Source: an uncultured Dyadobacter sp.
GTDB lineage: Bacteria; Bacteroidota; Bacteroidia; Cytophagales; Spirosomataceae
NCBI RefSeq assembly: GCF_946482605.1
Contig: NZ_CAMLSE010000031.1
Coordinates: 1 to 64,000, forward strand
DNA length: 64,000 nt
Reading direction: 5' to 3'
In this document: in pieces, positions 25,411 through 34,522 of the stretch
Layout of the letters: the number at the start of each line of letters is the position of its first letter
Numbering within the stretch: the stretch's first letter is position 1
Notes under the pieces: model-generated
The model's database searches: none
Seen by the model: only the letters and a program-made list of their open reading frames with translations
What the model was told of the DNA's origin: nothing
Position numbers and translations under genes: made by a program

Positions 25411-26007
25411 ATGAAAAACTACTTTATACTACTCTTTTTGCTGATCACCCTGCCCGCAGCCGCGCAGGAAGTCGGGCTTAGCGCGCACCGCAAATGGTAC
25501 CTGCCTGACCATATGAAATTGCAATTTGCCGGCAACATTGGCTTTTTGTCCGGCGGACCGGGCTATGTGTCGCGTAACAGGACACTGGAAACAGACCTGC
25601 TTTTTGGTTTCCTGCCCCAGAAGTTCGGTGGCGACGCGCTCGTGACATTGACCGGCAAAACCACCTATTCACCGTGGCGAATCGGGCTCAAAAATCACTA
25701 TTACCTCCGTCCCTTCTCGATCGGCGCTTATCTGAGCTACACTTTCGGACCGCAGTTTGACACGAAATGGCCCTCCTACTATCCTTCGGGTTACTATTGG
25801 TGGGCCACGTCATTCAGGCCCGGCGCGTACATTGGCGGGAAACTCGGAAAGCATGTCGTGCTCAACAACCGCCGAAGGTCCTGGGAATTCTACTATGAAT
25901 TGGGGACTTATGACCTGCTGATCATCAGCTATGTTCAAAATAAGGGCTTTTTAAAGCTGAGCGACATTACCAGCCTCTCGCTGGGGGTAAAGTTTGGTTT
26001 TGATTAA
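25411..26007 (+). CDS. Probable outer-membrane beta-barrel protein
   Basis: A 198-residue exported protein with a signal peptide ending LPAAAQ. The mature part has repeated amphipathic strands rich in Tyr, Phe and Trp (NHYYLRPFSIGAYLSYTFG, ITSLSLGVKFGFD) and ends in an aromatic residue pattern typical of barrels. No family assigned. It follows the metallophosphoesterase by five bases and its stop codon overlaps the end of the convergent PAS-sensor gene. Confidence 0.75.
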   Translation: MKNYFILLFLLITLPAAAQEVGLSAHRKWYLPDHMKLQFAGNIGFLSGGPGYVSRNRTLETDLLFGFLPQKFGGDALVTLTGKTTYSPWRIGLKNHYYLRPFSIGAYLSYTFGPQFDTKWPSYYPSGYYWWATSFRPGAYIGGKLGKHVVLNNRRRSWEFYYELGTYDLLIISYVQNKGFLKLSDITSLSLGVKFGFD

Positions 26008-29000
26008 ATCTGTTCGGTTTTGGATGAAATATCGCGGATAATCTCGTCCAGGGCATAAGCCGAGGTCAGCACATGATCCAGCAGCTCGCCTTTTTCAACT
26101 TCCGAATTCTGATAATTTCTGATCAGGTCGATCAACCCCATGAGTCTCGCAAGCGGGGCGCGTATCACGTGGGACTGCATCCAGGCGATCTCCTGTAATT
26201 TATGGTTCCGCTCCTCGATTTCGCCGATGTAGCGCAGGCGGTCGGTCACATCATGGCCGATCGCAATCCAGTGCGTCAGCACCCCGCGTGCGTCCGCTAC
26301 GGGAAGGAGTGACAAATTGATAAAAAACTCCTCGTCATCCCTGGCATAGCGGATAGTGGCCCCCTTCAATGGTTCCAGGTTGCGGATAGCGTCCTGTAAC
26401 CGCTCAAAATCATTACGTGCCGGACTGAAACCGCGCAGTGTAGCCGGACTCTTGCCCACAACCTCTCCGGACGTATAACCGGTGATCCGGGAGAATGCCG
26501 CATTGACATAGAGGATTTTCAAACCACTGACGTCCACCGGATCGGATTCGGCGATCAGAACGGCGTCGTTGGTGTTGGTAATCACCGATTCCAGCAGTTT
26601 CAGTTCGTGCCTTTCCTGCCTCATTTTGGTAACGTCCCGCAGCACGCCGATCATCCGCACGGCCTTGCCGAACCGGTTCCGCCGTACGTAACCGATCTCC
26701 TCCACGTAGGCATAGTGCCCATTGGCTTTCCGGAAACGATACTCTGTGCTCCACTTTTGCTTATCGGCATCTGCCAGCAGCGCCTTCAACCCCGCCTCGA
26801 CGCATTCCCGCTCCGACGGGTGAACCCGTTCAGCCCACCGGGCACGGGGATAGGGATCTTTTGCAGCCTCTTCACCAAAAAGTCTGTAAAATCCGTCACC
26901 CCATTCGATGCGGTCGCGGATCAGGTCGCAATCATAAATGGCGTCGTTGGTGGCCATATTCACGAATTCATACCGTTCATTGCTGCGGCCCAATGCATCC
27001 ATGGCCTTTTTCCTGTCAGAAATGTCCACACCAATGCATTGAACTTCCAGAATGCCTCCGTTTTCGGAAGCCAGGGCTATAAAATGCCAGTACGCCGCCT
27101 TCTGGTCGTCCTGCGGATCAACGTGATCCAGTTCCACCGGAAAAACGACGCCAGGCTTGCTGATGCATTGCTCTACCGTTTCAATCACCCGTCTGCGATG
27201 ATAGGGCCTAACGCTGAACAGACAGTTACGCCCGATAAAATTCCGGTCCCCATAAAACCACCCGAAATCAGCTTCAAATTTATTGTTGTAATAGGTAAAC
27301 TTTCCCGAGACGTCCGTCCTGATCACATAGTTGGTCTGCGCATCCACGAGGCTTCTGAGCCTGGCTTCGCTGGCAGCCAGTTCGGCCTGGATCCGCTTGC
27401 TGTTCGTAATATCCAGGCAAGCACCGATCATGCGGACCACCTTCCCGTTCTCGTCAGTTTTGACATTACCCCAGGTTTTCAGAAACCGCTCCTCGCCGGA
27501 AGAATGGATGATCCGCTCCTCGAACTCAATGTCCCGCCGCGTTTCCATGGCGAACCGAATGCCGTCTCCGATCCGCTGCCTGTCGGCCGGATGGACCAGT
27601 TCCATATAATTTTCATAAGACGGTTCAAAATAACTTTTATCAAGCCCGTAAATATGATAAAGGTTATCCGACCATGTCACGACATTATTTTCGATATCCC
27701 ATTGCCAGTTCCCAAAACGCGCCAGCTCCTGTCCCTGGGCCATCAGTAACGCCGATTCCTGCACCAGTTCGGAATTTCCCCTGTTTTCGAGGACCACTTT
27801 CAGTATCGATGCTACCCGGTCGATCACTTTCAGTTCATCCTCCCCGGGTACGCTAACATGTTCGTAATAGACCGCGAATGTCGCCACGACCTGCTCATCG
27901 AGGATAATGGGATTCGACCAGCAGGCACGCAGGTTATGCGGAAGAGCCAGGTGTTTGTATTTGCTCCACCTCGGGTCATTGGCGATATCGCTGACGATCA
28001 CCCGTTCGCCCAGGTAAGCTGCGGTTCCGCAAGAGCCTGCGTTTTCACCTATTTCAAGATTTTCAATTGATTTTACATATTCCGGCGGCAATGAAGGGGA
28101 AGCCAGCGTGGTAAGCCGCTTGTTTCTGATCGCCAGCAGCGAGCATTTGGAATGCGGGAAGGTCTGCTCAATGCCTTTGAGATAAGTATCCAGCACATCC
28201 CTGAGCGGGACATCTTTCCCGGAATTCATTTCCAGGACGATCTTTTCGAGGTGTTCGAGGTCTTCCAGGCGCTTGGTCTCGGTGATATCCACCATCAATC
28301 CCCGCAGCAGGATCGCACCGCTATTTTCGCGGATCACCGACACCACATCTTTGATCCAAACCAAACTGCCGTCCGCTTTGAACATGCGGTAATCGAATGT
28401 ATGATTCCGCATTCCCTGTGTTTCGCGATGGCAGAAAAGGACTGCCTGATCCCGGTCGTCGGGGTGGATATGATTTTGCCAGAACGATGGCTCGCCGAGA
28501 AACTCCTCGGGCGTATAACCCAGAATGTTCCTGACCTGATCGCTCACAAAGTTGAACTGGAATGTAAGGGCGTCCGCCTCCCATACGATGCCATCCACAG
28601 TCTGGACCAGCGACTCGAACTGGCGGTGGGACTTCAAAAGTTCCTGCTCCACCGTCTTCCGGTCGTGAATATCCTGAATAGCGCCATAAATCCGGGTGCA
28701 GATTCCTTCGTTCAGTTCAGCTTTGCCCGTGATGCGGATCCACTTCTCATTTCCTTTCGCAGTGACGATCAGGAGTTCCAGGTCGAAAAGCTTGCCTGAA
28801 ACGATCGTTTCCTGGATTGCGCCCATGAATTCGTCGCGATAAGGGCCGTCGGCGTAAAAATCGGCTGCCGTCAGGAAGTCGGGCTGGAAGTCGGCGGGCA
28901 CCTCGTGAATCTCCTTCACCATATCCGACCAGCTGATGATCTCGTTGATCAGATCGGCCTCCCAGCTTCCTACCCGCGCGATCCGGAGCGTCTCTCCCAG

Positions 29001-29435
29001 AAACTTGTCGGAAGTATAGGGTTGATGCGTCTGCCGGGCCAGTGTCATTTCAGTCACGTCCGTGACGGACCGCAGGATATATTCGATTTCGTTGGCTTCG
29101 TTGCGAACGGGTGTATTGGTCGTAATCAGGTACTTCTCGTGCCGTTCTCCCTCCCATTCCAACGGTAACAGATACTTCGAAACCGGCGACTGATTGGGCA
29201 TCCCGTCCGCGACCAGCTTTTCGAGCAGATTGTTCCAGGGCGGCATCCGGTTATACGGGTTGTTAGGAAACGCCTCGTAAAAGCCTTTTCCCACCAGTTC
29301 ATCCCTCGTGCTCCTTACCAGTTCCAGGTAGGCATCGTTCACCTCGGCAATCGTAAATCGGGGAACGTCGGTCAGGAGCACTACGCTTGGCGCAGGCAAT
29401 GCTTTAAAGACCTGACTCATATAGTTATTGACCAT
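26004..29435 (-). CDS. Multi-PAS/GAF sensor ending after a histidine-kinase-like DHp helix
   Basis: About 1143 residues from the ATG at 29433-29435 (the open frame begins at 29516). By eye there are seven PAS domains and one GAF domain (about residues 400-570, with GENAGSCGTAAYLGE and DIANDPRWSKYK). PAS examples are FGNWQWDIENNVVTWSDNLY, ILGYTPEEFLG and YVNAAFSRITGYTSGEVVG. The C-terminus carries an H-box-like WMQSHVIRAPLARLMGLID (His at about 1089), then about 50 residues and the stop. The N, G1 and G2 boxes of an ATPase domain are absent. It is cytosolic, with no membrane segments. It may act with another kinase or as a phosphate acceptor. No response regulator is adjacent. Confidence 0.9.
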   Translation of the reverse strand: MVNNYMSQVFKALPAPSVVLLTDVPRFTIAEVNDAYLELVRSTRDELVGKGFYEAFPNNPYNRMPPWNNLLEKLVADGMPNQSPVSKYLLPLEWEGERHEKYLITTNTPVRNEANEIEYILRSVTDVTEMTLARQTHQPYTSDKFLGETLRIARVGSWEADLINEIISWSDMVKEIHEVPADFQPDFLTAADFYADGPYRDEFMGAIQETIVSGKLFDLELLIVTAKGNEKWIRITGKAELNEGICTRIYGAIQDIHDRKTVEQELLKSHRQFESLVQTVDGIVWEADALTFQFNFVSDQVRNILGYTPEEFLGEPSFWQNHIHPDDRDQAVLFCHRETQGMRNHTFDYRMFKADGSLVWIKDVVSVIRENSGAILLRGLMVDITETKRLEDLEHLEKIVLEMNSGKDVPLRDVLDTYLKGIEQTFPHSKCSLLAIRNKRLTTLASPSLPPEYVKSIENLEIGENAGSCGTAAYLGERVIVSDIANDPRWSKYKHLALPHNLRACWSNPIILDEQVVATFAVYYEHVSVPGEDELKVIDRVASILKVVLENRGNSELVQESALLMAQGQELARFGNWQWDIENNVVTWSDNLYHIYGLDKSYFEPSYENYMELVHPADRQRIGDGIRFAMETRRDIEFEERIIHSSGEERFLKTWGNVKTDENGKVVRMIGACLDITNSKRIQAELAASEARLRSLVDAQTNYVIRTDVSGKFTYYNNKFEADFGWFYGDRNFIGRNCLFSVRPYHRRRVIETVEQCISKPGVVFPVELDHVDPQDDQKAAYWHFIALASENGGILEVQCIGVDISDRKKAMDALGRSNERYEFVNMATNDAIYDCDLIRDRIEWGDGFYRLFGEEAAKDPYPRARWAERVHPSERECVEAGLKALLADADKQKWSTEYRFRKANGHYAYVEEIGYVRRNRFGKAVRMIGVLRDVTKMRQERHELKLLESVITNTNDAVLIAESDPVDVSGLKILYVNAAFSRITGYTSGEVVGKSPATLRGFSPARNDFERLQDAIRNLEPLKGATIRYARDDEEFFINLSLLPVADARGVLTHWIAIGHDVTDRLRYIGEIEERNHKLQEIAWMQSHVIRAPLARLMGLIDLIRNYQNSEVEKGELLDHVLTSAYALDEIIRDISSKTEQI

Positions 29436-29699
29436 ACCGTTTTTAGGTCCGGGACCCGACACATTGAAACACAATAACGATAGATAATAAACGTAGCTAT
29501 TGGAATGCTGCAACAACGTCCGGCCATTCTCATTTACAATTTAGATATATTTTCGCCTTTCCGGCTACAATGCACCCCGCTATCATCATATTTTTTAGGA
29601 AAGCCTGTAAAACTATCCTTTTAACCTGCCAGTACCGGTATTATTTCGATCCTGAGCCGATTTAATTAGTATATTGGGATTCGACCTCTGAAAAATGCA
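29436..29699. other. Divergent intergenic region
   Basis: This gap between the PAS sensor and the TPR gene is AT-rich. TATATTGG at 29669-29676 is close to the TAnnTTTG box and lies about 25 bases before the TPR gene's start, but I see no convincing -33 partner. No gene, repeat or hairpin stands out. Confidence 0.3.
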
Positions 29700-31427
29700 A
29701 TGAAAATCGTCATCCCCTTCACCATGCTGTCGGTACTTACGGCGGCAGTATTCTGGGCCCCGTCCGAAAACAAAACAGCCACCGTCACCCCTGCGGTCGG
29801 CTCCCCGGTGGCCGAGATCCCGGTATGCGGCCCTGCCTACCAGGCGCTTGAAGCTCCCATGCTCAATGGCAAGTATGTAGTGGCGCTTCCGGGCTGGGGC
29901 AATCACTCCTACACCGTTTCCACGCAGTCGGACAGTTCCCAGTTTTATTTCAACCAGGGATTGAGCATGTATTATTGTTACCATTTCAAAGAGGCAGTGG
30001 CATCTTTCCGGGAAGCCGGACGGATTGACTCTTCGAATGCAATGGCGTTCTGGGGACAGGCATTGGCCATGGGACCCTACTATAATGCCGCACACAGCTA
30101 TACCAAGCCCGCGGAACTGACGGGCGTGCTTGTAAAAATGAACGACCTCAGCGGCCGCGCCACCGAAAAGGAAAGGGCACTCATCGAGGCCATGAACAGC
30201 CGCTATTCCGATGACCCCACAGATACGCAACGTGCAGCGCTGAATAATGCCTATTCGCAAAAATTAAAGGCATTATTGAGCCGCTATCCGCATGATAATG
30301 AAGTTAAAGTATTGTACATCGACTCTCAGATGCTGATGCATGCCTGGGATTTCTGGAATAAAAGCGGCTCGCCTAAAGCCTGGACGCCTGAACTCGTTTC
30401 GATCTGTGAAAAAGCATTGAAAACCAACCCGAAACACCCGGCCGCATTGCATTACCACATTCACCTGACAGAAGCGTCCCGGCGGCCCGAGGTGGCACTG
30501 GCCAGCGCGGAAGTATTGCGGGACCTGCTGCCCGGCGTCGCGCATATGGTGCACATGTCGAGCCATGAGTACGAGCGCAATGGCCTCTATGCACAGGGAG
30601 TCGAAGTGAACAACCTGGCCGACGAAGCGCTGCTCAACTACGATATGCTGGCCAAAAATCTGTCGCTGGCGAAACACTCCCCGCATTATTTTGCCGTGCA
30701 GACTTATTGCGCGCTTAGCGCCGGTATGTACCAGGAAGCCATGCGTTATGCACAACGCTGCCGGAAAAGCGTAAAGCCATCGCACGAAGGCACCTATGAC
30801 CAGTATCTGCACATGCTGCCTGTGATGGCGCAGGTCAGAATGGGTAAATGGGAAAAGATTCTTCAGGACTCCGTTTCGCCCGACCCGCAATGGGCTTACG
30901 CCAGCCTGCTTTCCGGCTTCGCGAAGGGCATGGCATTCGCCAACACCGGGCAACCCGATTCGGCCCGCGTACAGCTCGACCTGGTTAAACAGTATGCAAA
31001 AGACCCATCGCTGACAAAAAGAAGGATTCCATTCAACTCGCCGGTACAAATGGCGGCCATTGCCGAAAAGGTGCTGGAAGGAGTGATTGCCCTGAACAGT
31101 AAGCAAGCGGCCAAAGGCATTGCATTGCTGCATGAGGCCGTGGCATTGGAGGACAAACTGATTTACACTGAGCCGAAAGACTGGCCGCTCCCGTCGCGTC
31201 AGTTCCTCGGAGCTTACCTGCTCAAAACCGGGAAACCGGCAGCAGCCGAAAAAGTCTACCGTGAAGACCTCGTCGTCAACCCGGCGAACGGTTGGTCACT
31301 GCGTGGCCTCGCCAACAGCCTTCAGGCCCAGCGCAAAACCAGGGAAGCAGCAAGTTTGCAGAAAAAATTCCGTCTGGCCTTCGCTCGTGCCGAGCAGATT
31401 CCCGACCATTCCGTCTTTATGAAATAA
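29700..31427 (+). CDS. Secreted tetratricopeptide-repeat protein
   Basis: A 575-residue protein with a short N-terminal signal or anchor (residues 1-20). It has helical repeats of TPR type: YYCYHFKEAVASFREAGRID and SSNAMAFWGQALAMGP near the N-terminus, and LLKTGKPAAAEKVYREDLVV with NPANGWSLRGLANSL at the end. The middle holds HYHIHLTEAS and VAHMVHMSSHEYERNG, His-rich motifs conserved in a group of large TPR proteins of unknown function. It probably assembles protein complexes in the periplasm. Its partner is not evident; a small membrane protein follows. Confidence 0.82.
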   Translation: MKIVIPFTMLSVLTAAVFWAPSENKTATVTPAVGSPVAEIPVCGPAYQALEAPMLNGKYVVALPGWGNHSYTVSTQSDSSQFYFNQGLSMYYCYHFKEAVASFREAGRIDSSNAMAFWGQALAMGPYYNAAHSYTKPAELTGVLVKMNDLSGRATEKERALIEAMNSRYSDDPTDTQRAALNNAYSQKLKALLSRYPHDNEVKVLYIDSQMLMHAWDFWNKSGSPKAWTPELVSICEKALKTNPKHPAALHYHIHLTEASRRPEVALASAEVLRDLLPGVAHMVHMSSHEYERNGLYAQGVEVNNLADEALLNYDMLAKNLSLAKHSPHYFAVQTYCALSAGMYQEAMRYAQRCRKSVKPSHEGTYDQYLHMLPVMAQVRMGKWEKILQDSVSPDPQWAYASLLSGFAKGMAFANTGQPDSARVQLDLVKQYAKDPSLTKRRIPFNSPVQMAAIAEKVLEGVIALNSKQAAKGIALLHEAVALEDKLIYTEPKDWPLPSRQFLGAYLLKTGKPAAAEKVYREDLVVNPANGWSLRGLANSLQAQRKTREAASLQKKFRLAFARAEQIPDHSVFMK

Positions 31428-31454
31428 TTATGTCAAACGTATATTGACCGGGTC

Positions 31455-31931
31455 ATGGGCGCATTCAATATCAGCAGATCAGGCCGCAAAACGATCTTGT
31501 CGGCCACACTCGTAGCCGGCACGCTGGACATCCTGGCGGCATTTCTCGTGTATGCGATCATTCTCGAAAAAACGAGTCCGGCCCGGATACTCATGTCCAT
31601 TGCCAGCGGGATATTCGGAAAGGCTGCGTATTCGGGCGGTACCGCCATGATCATCACCGGACTGCTGCTGCATTTTGTGATCGCGTTTATCTTCACCGTT
31701 TTCTACTACCTCATCTCTCCCGGACTTCCATTCCTGCGGCGTCAACGGCTACTGGCCGGCATCTTATATGGAGTTTTCGTCTGGCTGATCATGAACCTCG
31801 GCGTGCTGCCGATCGCATTCAAAGGCATGCCCCTTCCCGACCCAACTGCCGCCCTGCTGGGCATTGCGATCGTGATCGTCGCCGTGGGTATCCCCATTTC
31901 TTACATCGTATCCGCTTCGGGAAGACGGTAA
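31455..31931 (+). CDS. Four-helix membrane protein (YagU/DUF1440-like)
   Basis: A 158-residue integral membrane protein with four predicted helices (about residues 16-36, 60-82, 96-116 and 130-150). The layout, with KAAYSGGTAMIITGLLLHFV and LAGILYGVFVWLIMNLGVLP, recalls the YagU (DUF1440) inner-membrane family, which lacks an established biochemical role. It follows the TPR gene by 27 bases and precedes the MutS-like gene by 27 bases in the same direction. Confidence 0.7.
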   Translation: MGAFNISRSGRKTILSATLVAGTLDILAAFLVYAIILEKTSPARILMSIASGIFGKAAYSGGTAMIITGLLLHFVIAFIFTVFYYLISPGLPFLRRQRLLAGILYGVFVWLIMNLGVLPIAFKGMPLPDPTAALLGIAIVIVAVGIPISYIVSASGRR

Positions 31932-31958
31932 TGCGGAACCAGAATCCATTTTAGCCTG

Positions 31959-33812
31959 ATGACAGACATTTACCAGCACAAAGTCAACGAATACAAAACC
32001 GCCATTGCGAGGCTTACTCCTGAGCTGAACTCCCTTTCCTACGTCCGTCTGGCGATATTTCTCTGTACCATCGCACTGATCCTGGTTTTCGCGGCCAAAG
32101 GGCACGTTATGCCTGTGGTGCTGTTCGCGGTCCTTGGAATAGGCGGATTTATACTGACACTGCGGCAGTACAATTTCCTTGCAGCCCGTAAGCAATCCTA
32201 CGCATTCCTGCAACAGATCAATGAATCGGAACTGCTCCGCCAGGCCAATAATCTGGCGACCTTCCCGACGGGCAATGCATTTCTGGATCGTACGCACGGG
32301 TACTCGGCCGATCTGGATATTTTTGGCCAGCACTCCCTTTTCCAACTCATAAACCGTACGACCACCGAATCCGGCGCGAAACATCTTGCGCAATGGATGA
32401 CCGAACCGGCAGATGGGCAAACCATTTCGGAACGGCAGGACGCTGCGAGGGAACTGTCTGCAAAATTGGAATGGAGGCAGGAATTCCAGGCCGCCGGAAT
32501 GCAGTTTGACAGCAATGCAAGTGATTATCAGAAGCTGCTGGCGTGGATCGACGAGCCGGAAGAACTCTTGCCATCCCGCACTAAACACCTCTTCATCAGC
32601 ATCCTGCTATCGTCTGTTGCGGTCAGCGCCTTTGGATTTGCGATCTACCAACTCATATTCCATACCGACGAAACTTCATGGCTGCATTGGCTGCCTTTTG
32701 CGGCGATGATCTTTATCAATTCCTTTTTTCTGAAATCGGTCCGGGAACTTGCCGAACGCATTATCCTTAACACGCAGCAAAACATCCAGATTCTGGGAGG
32801 TTATCAATCAATGATTAGGATGATCTCCGAAGGTCGTTTTCACGCTTCAAAACTGCAAACGCTTCATGCCCTCCTGACCACCGACGGCCCCGCGGCGGCG
32901 GAAATCGGAAGCCTGAAAAGAACCCTGGAAATCTTCCAGCAGAGGGGCAATCGCCGCACCATCGGTAACAATCAGTTTTACGGCATTTTCAACAACATCC
33001 TGCTGCTCGACATTCACCTGATCCTGCGGTCGGAACAATGGAAACAGCGTAACCGCGCCCGGATCGGCGGCTGGATATCGGCTGTCAGCGAATGGGAAGC
33101 ACTGTCCAGCATCGCAGGATTCGCACATGCCAATCCCTGCTTCACCTTTCCGCAAATCTCGGCCGACCCATACCTGATCGACTTCAAAGCCGCAGGGCAT
33201 CCATTGCTGAAAGCCCGGGGGAGGGTTTGCAACGACTTCCGGTCGCAGGGCCGGGGCGCCATTACGATGATCACAGGCTCCAACATGGCCGGGAAAAGCA
33301 CCTTTCTACGCACGATCGGCATTAACCTCGTCCTGGGCCTGATGGGTGCACCGTGCTGCGCGACCGAAGCAAAGCTCTCGCATCTGCGCATGTTTACCAG
33401 CATGCGCACCCAGGACAACCTCGAAGAATCCGTGTCATCGTTCTACGCCGAACTGCAACGGATTGAACAGCTTCTAAAACTGGTCGACAGCGGCGAGCCG
33501 ATCTTTTTCCTGCTGGACGAAATGTTCAAGGGTACCAATTCGCAGGACCGTTTCCGGGGCGGTGTATCGCTCATCCGTCAACTAAGTGAGCTGAATGCAT
33601 TCGGGATGATCTCTACGCATGACCTCGACCTGGCGAACCTGACCCGGGATCTGATGATCGACAATTTCAGCTTTAACAGCCAGATCAAGGACGGAAACAT
33701 CTCATTTGATTACCACCTTACCGAAGGCATCTGCACCGATTTCAATGCCAGCGAGCTGATGAAGCGGAGCGGCATCAAAATACTCGCCGATATCGGCAGC
33801 CCAAAGAATTGA
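31959..33812 (+). CDS. Membrane-anchored MutS-family ATPase
   Basis: A 617-residue protein. The N-terminus has two membrane segments (about residues 27-70) and a further hydrophobic pair near 205-255 (LFISILLSSVAVSAFGFAIY). It lacks the mismatch-recognition and connector domains of MutS. The C-terminal ATPase is typical: Walker A GSNMAGKST at 440-448, Walker B IFFLLDEMF at 515-523, then KGTNSQDR and ISTHDLDL. Lever/core-like helices lie at 255-400. Proteins of this form are annotated as DNA mismatch repair MutS in Bacteroidota, but the membrane anchor and missing recognition domain argue against ordinary mismatch repair. Confidence 0.88.
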   Translation: MTDIYQHKVNEYKTAIARLTPELNSLSYVRLAIFLCTIALILVFAAKGHVMPVVLFAVLGIGGFILTLRQYNFLAARKQSYAFLQQINESELLRQANNLATFPTGNAFLDRTHGYSADLDIFGQHSLFQLINRTTTESGAKHLAQWMTEPADGQTISERQDAARELSAKLEWRQEFQAAGMQFDSNASDYQKLLAWIDEPEELLPSRTKHLFISILLSSVAVSAFGFAIYQLIFHTDETSWLHWLPFAAMIFINSFFLKSVRELAERIILNTQQNIQILGGYQSMIRMISEGRFHASKLQTLHALLTTDGPAAAEIGSLKRTLEIFQQRGNRRTIGNNQFYGIFNNILLLDIHLILRSEQWKQRNRARIGGWISAVSEWEALSSIAGFAHANPCFTFPQISADPYLIDFKAAGHPLLKARGRVCNDFRSQGRGAITMITGSNMAGKSTFLRTIGINLVLGLMGAPCCATEAKLSHLRMFTSMRTQDNLEESVSSFYAELQRIEQLLKLVDSGEPIFFLLDEMFKGTNSQDRFRGGVSLIRQLSELNAFGMISTHDLDLANLTRDLMIDNFSFNSQIKDGNISFDYHLTEGICTDFNASELMKRSGIKILADIGSPKN

Positions 33813-33834
33813 TTGGAAAAGTGTTTTTCAAATC

Positions 33835-33867
33835 AGGATTTATGTTTAAATTGGTTACATAAATCCT
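33835..33867. repeat. Inverted repeat in the promoter region of the repeat-protein gene
   Basis: AGGATTTATGT (33835-33845) and ACATAAATCCT (33857-33867) are perfect 11-base arms around an 11-base AT-rich spacer. It lies between the MutS-like stop and the next start codon (33880). It lacks a U-run, so an operator is at least as likely as a terminator. Confidence 0.6.
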
Positions 33868-33879
33868 TACTGTCTGCAC

Positions 33880-34392
33880 ATGAAACATCTACTCACGTTG
33901 GCATTGCTAGGTCTCACGCTGGTTACCCATGCGCAGGGTGTCGTCGTCAACCCGGACGGGACGCATTCCCACATCATCAACAACGGTAGTACTTCCACCA
34001 TCGTGAACGCCAATGGCACGCATTCCACTGCCATCAACAACGGCAATACATCGATCATTGTGAACCCGAACGGAACGCATTCAACTGCTATCCACAATGG
34101 AAATACGTCGATTATCGTGAATCCTAACGGGACGCATTCAACCGCTTTCCGCACCGGTAACACCTCGGTCGTTTTCAATCCGAACGGGACCACTTCCACG
34201 GTGTTTCACAACGACCCCGTCCGGAGCGACGATGAAACGGATTCCCCGCGAAGAGCCTCCTATGAATACACCCGGCCTTGGGGACGAGGCCCCGTCGTTC
34301 CCGAATCAGCCTTTGTCGATTTGTCTCAATGGAAGTCCGGGCCGGTTATGTGGGTCATTGTCAAAAAATACAGGCAGAAGCGGAATCGCTAA
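33880..34392 (+). CDS. Secreted protein with five 19-residue tandem repeats
   Basis: A 170-residue protein with a signal peptide ending at THAQ. Residues 22-116 are five consecutive 19-residue units of the type IVNPNGTHSTAIHNGNTSI; the first and last are the most diverged. Each unit has a regular strand-turn-strand look and could stack as a beta-solenoid or fibre. The tail (residues 117-170) is polar and ends in a basic segment. Function unknown. The period is perfect at 57 bases, so copy number could vary by slippage. Confidence 0.8.
   Translation: MKHLLTLALLGLTLVTHAQGVVVNPDGTHSHIINNGSTSTIVNANGTHSTAINNGNTSIIVNPNGTHSTAIHNGNTSIIVNPNGTHSTAFRTGNTSVVFNPNGTTSTVFHNDPVRSDDETDSPRRASYEYTRPWGRGPVVPESAFVDLSQWKSGPVMWVIVKKYRQKRNR
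33943..34227 (+). repeat. Five 57-bp coding tandem repeats
   Basis: These bases encode the five 19-residue units of the secreted repeat protein. The central copies share long near-identical stretches around AACGGGACGCATTC; the outer copies have drifted. Confidence 0.8.
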
Positions 34393-34522
34393 AAACGTGG
34401 CCTGACGCATTTGGTACGCTGCGGAAGTTAGCTCATCAAAATAATTTCCTGTTTCATCTTTCCCGACATTCCTTTGTCAATGCAAGCTCCGGTGCAACTA
34501 TCCCGGGAGCTATGCAAAAACA

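Noticed and set aside
34393..34522. Possible frameshift upstream of the molybdoenzyme gene
   Set aside because: The enzyme's own frame begins with a complete twin-arginine signal, so no missing N-terminus needs to be explained.
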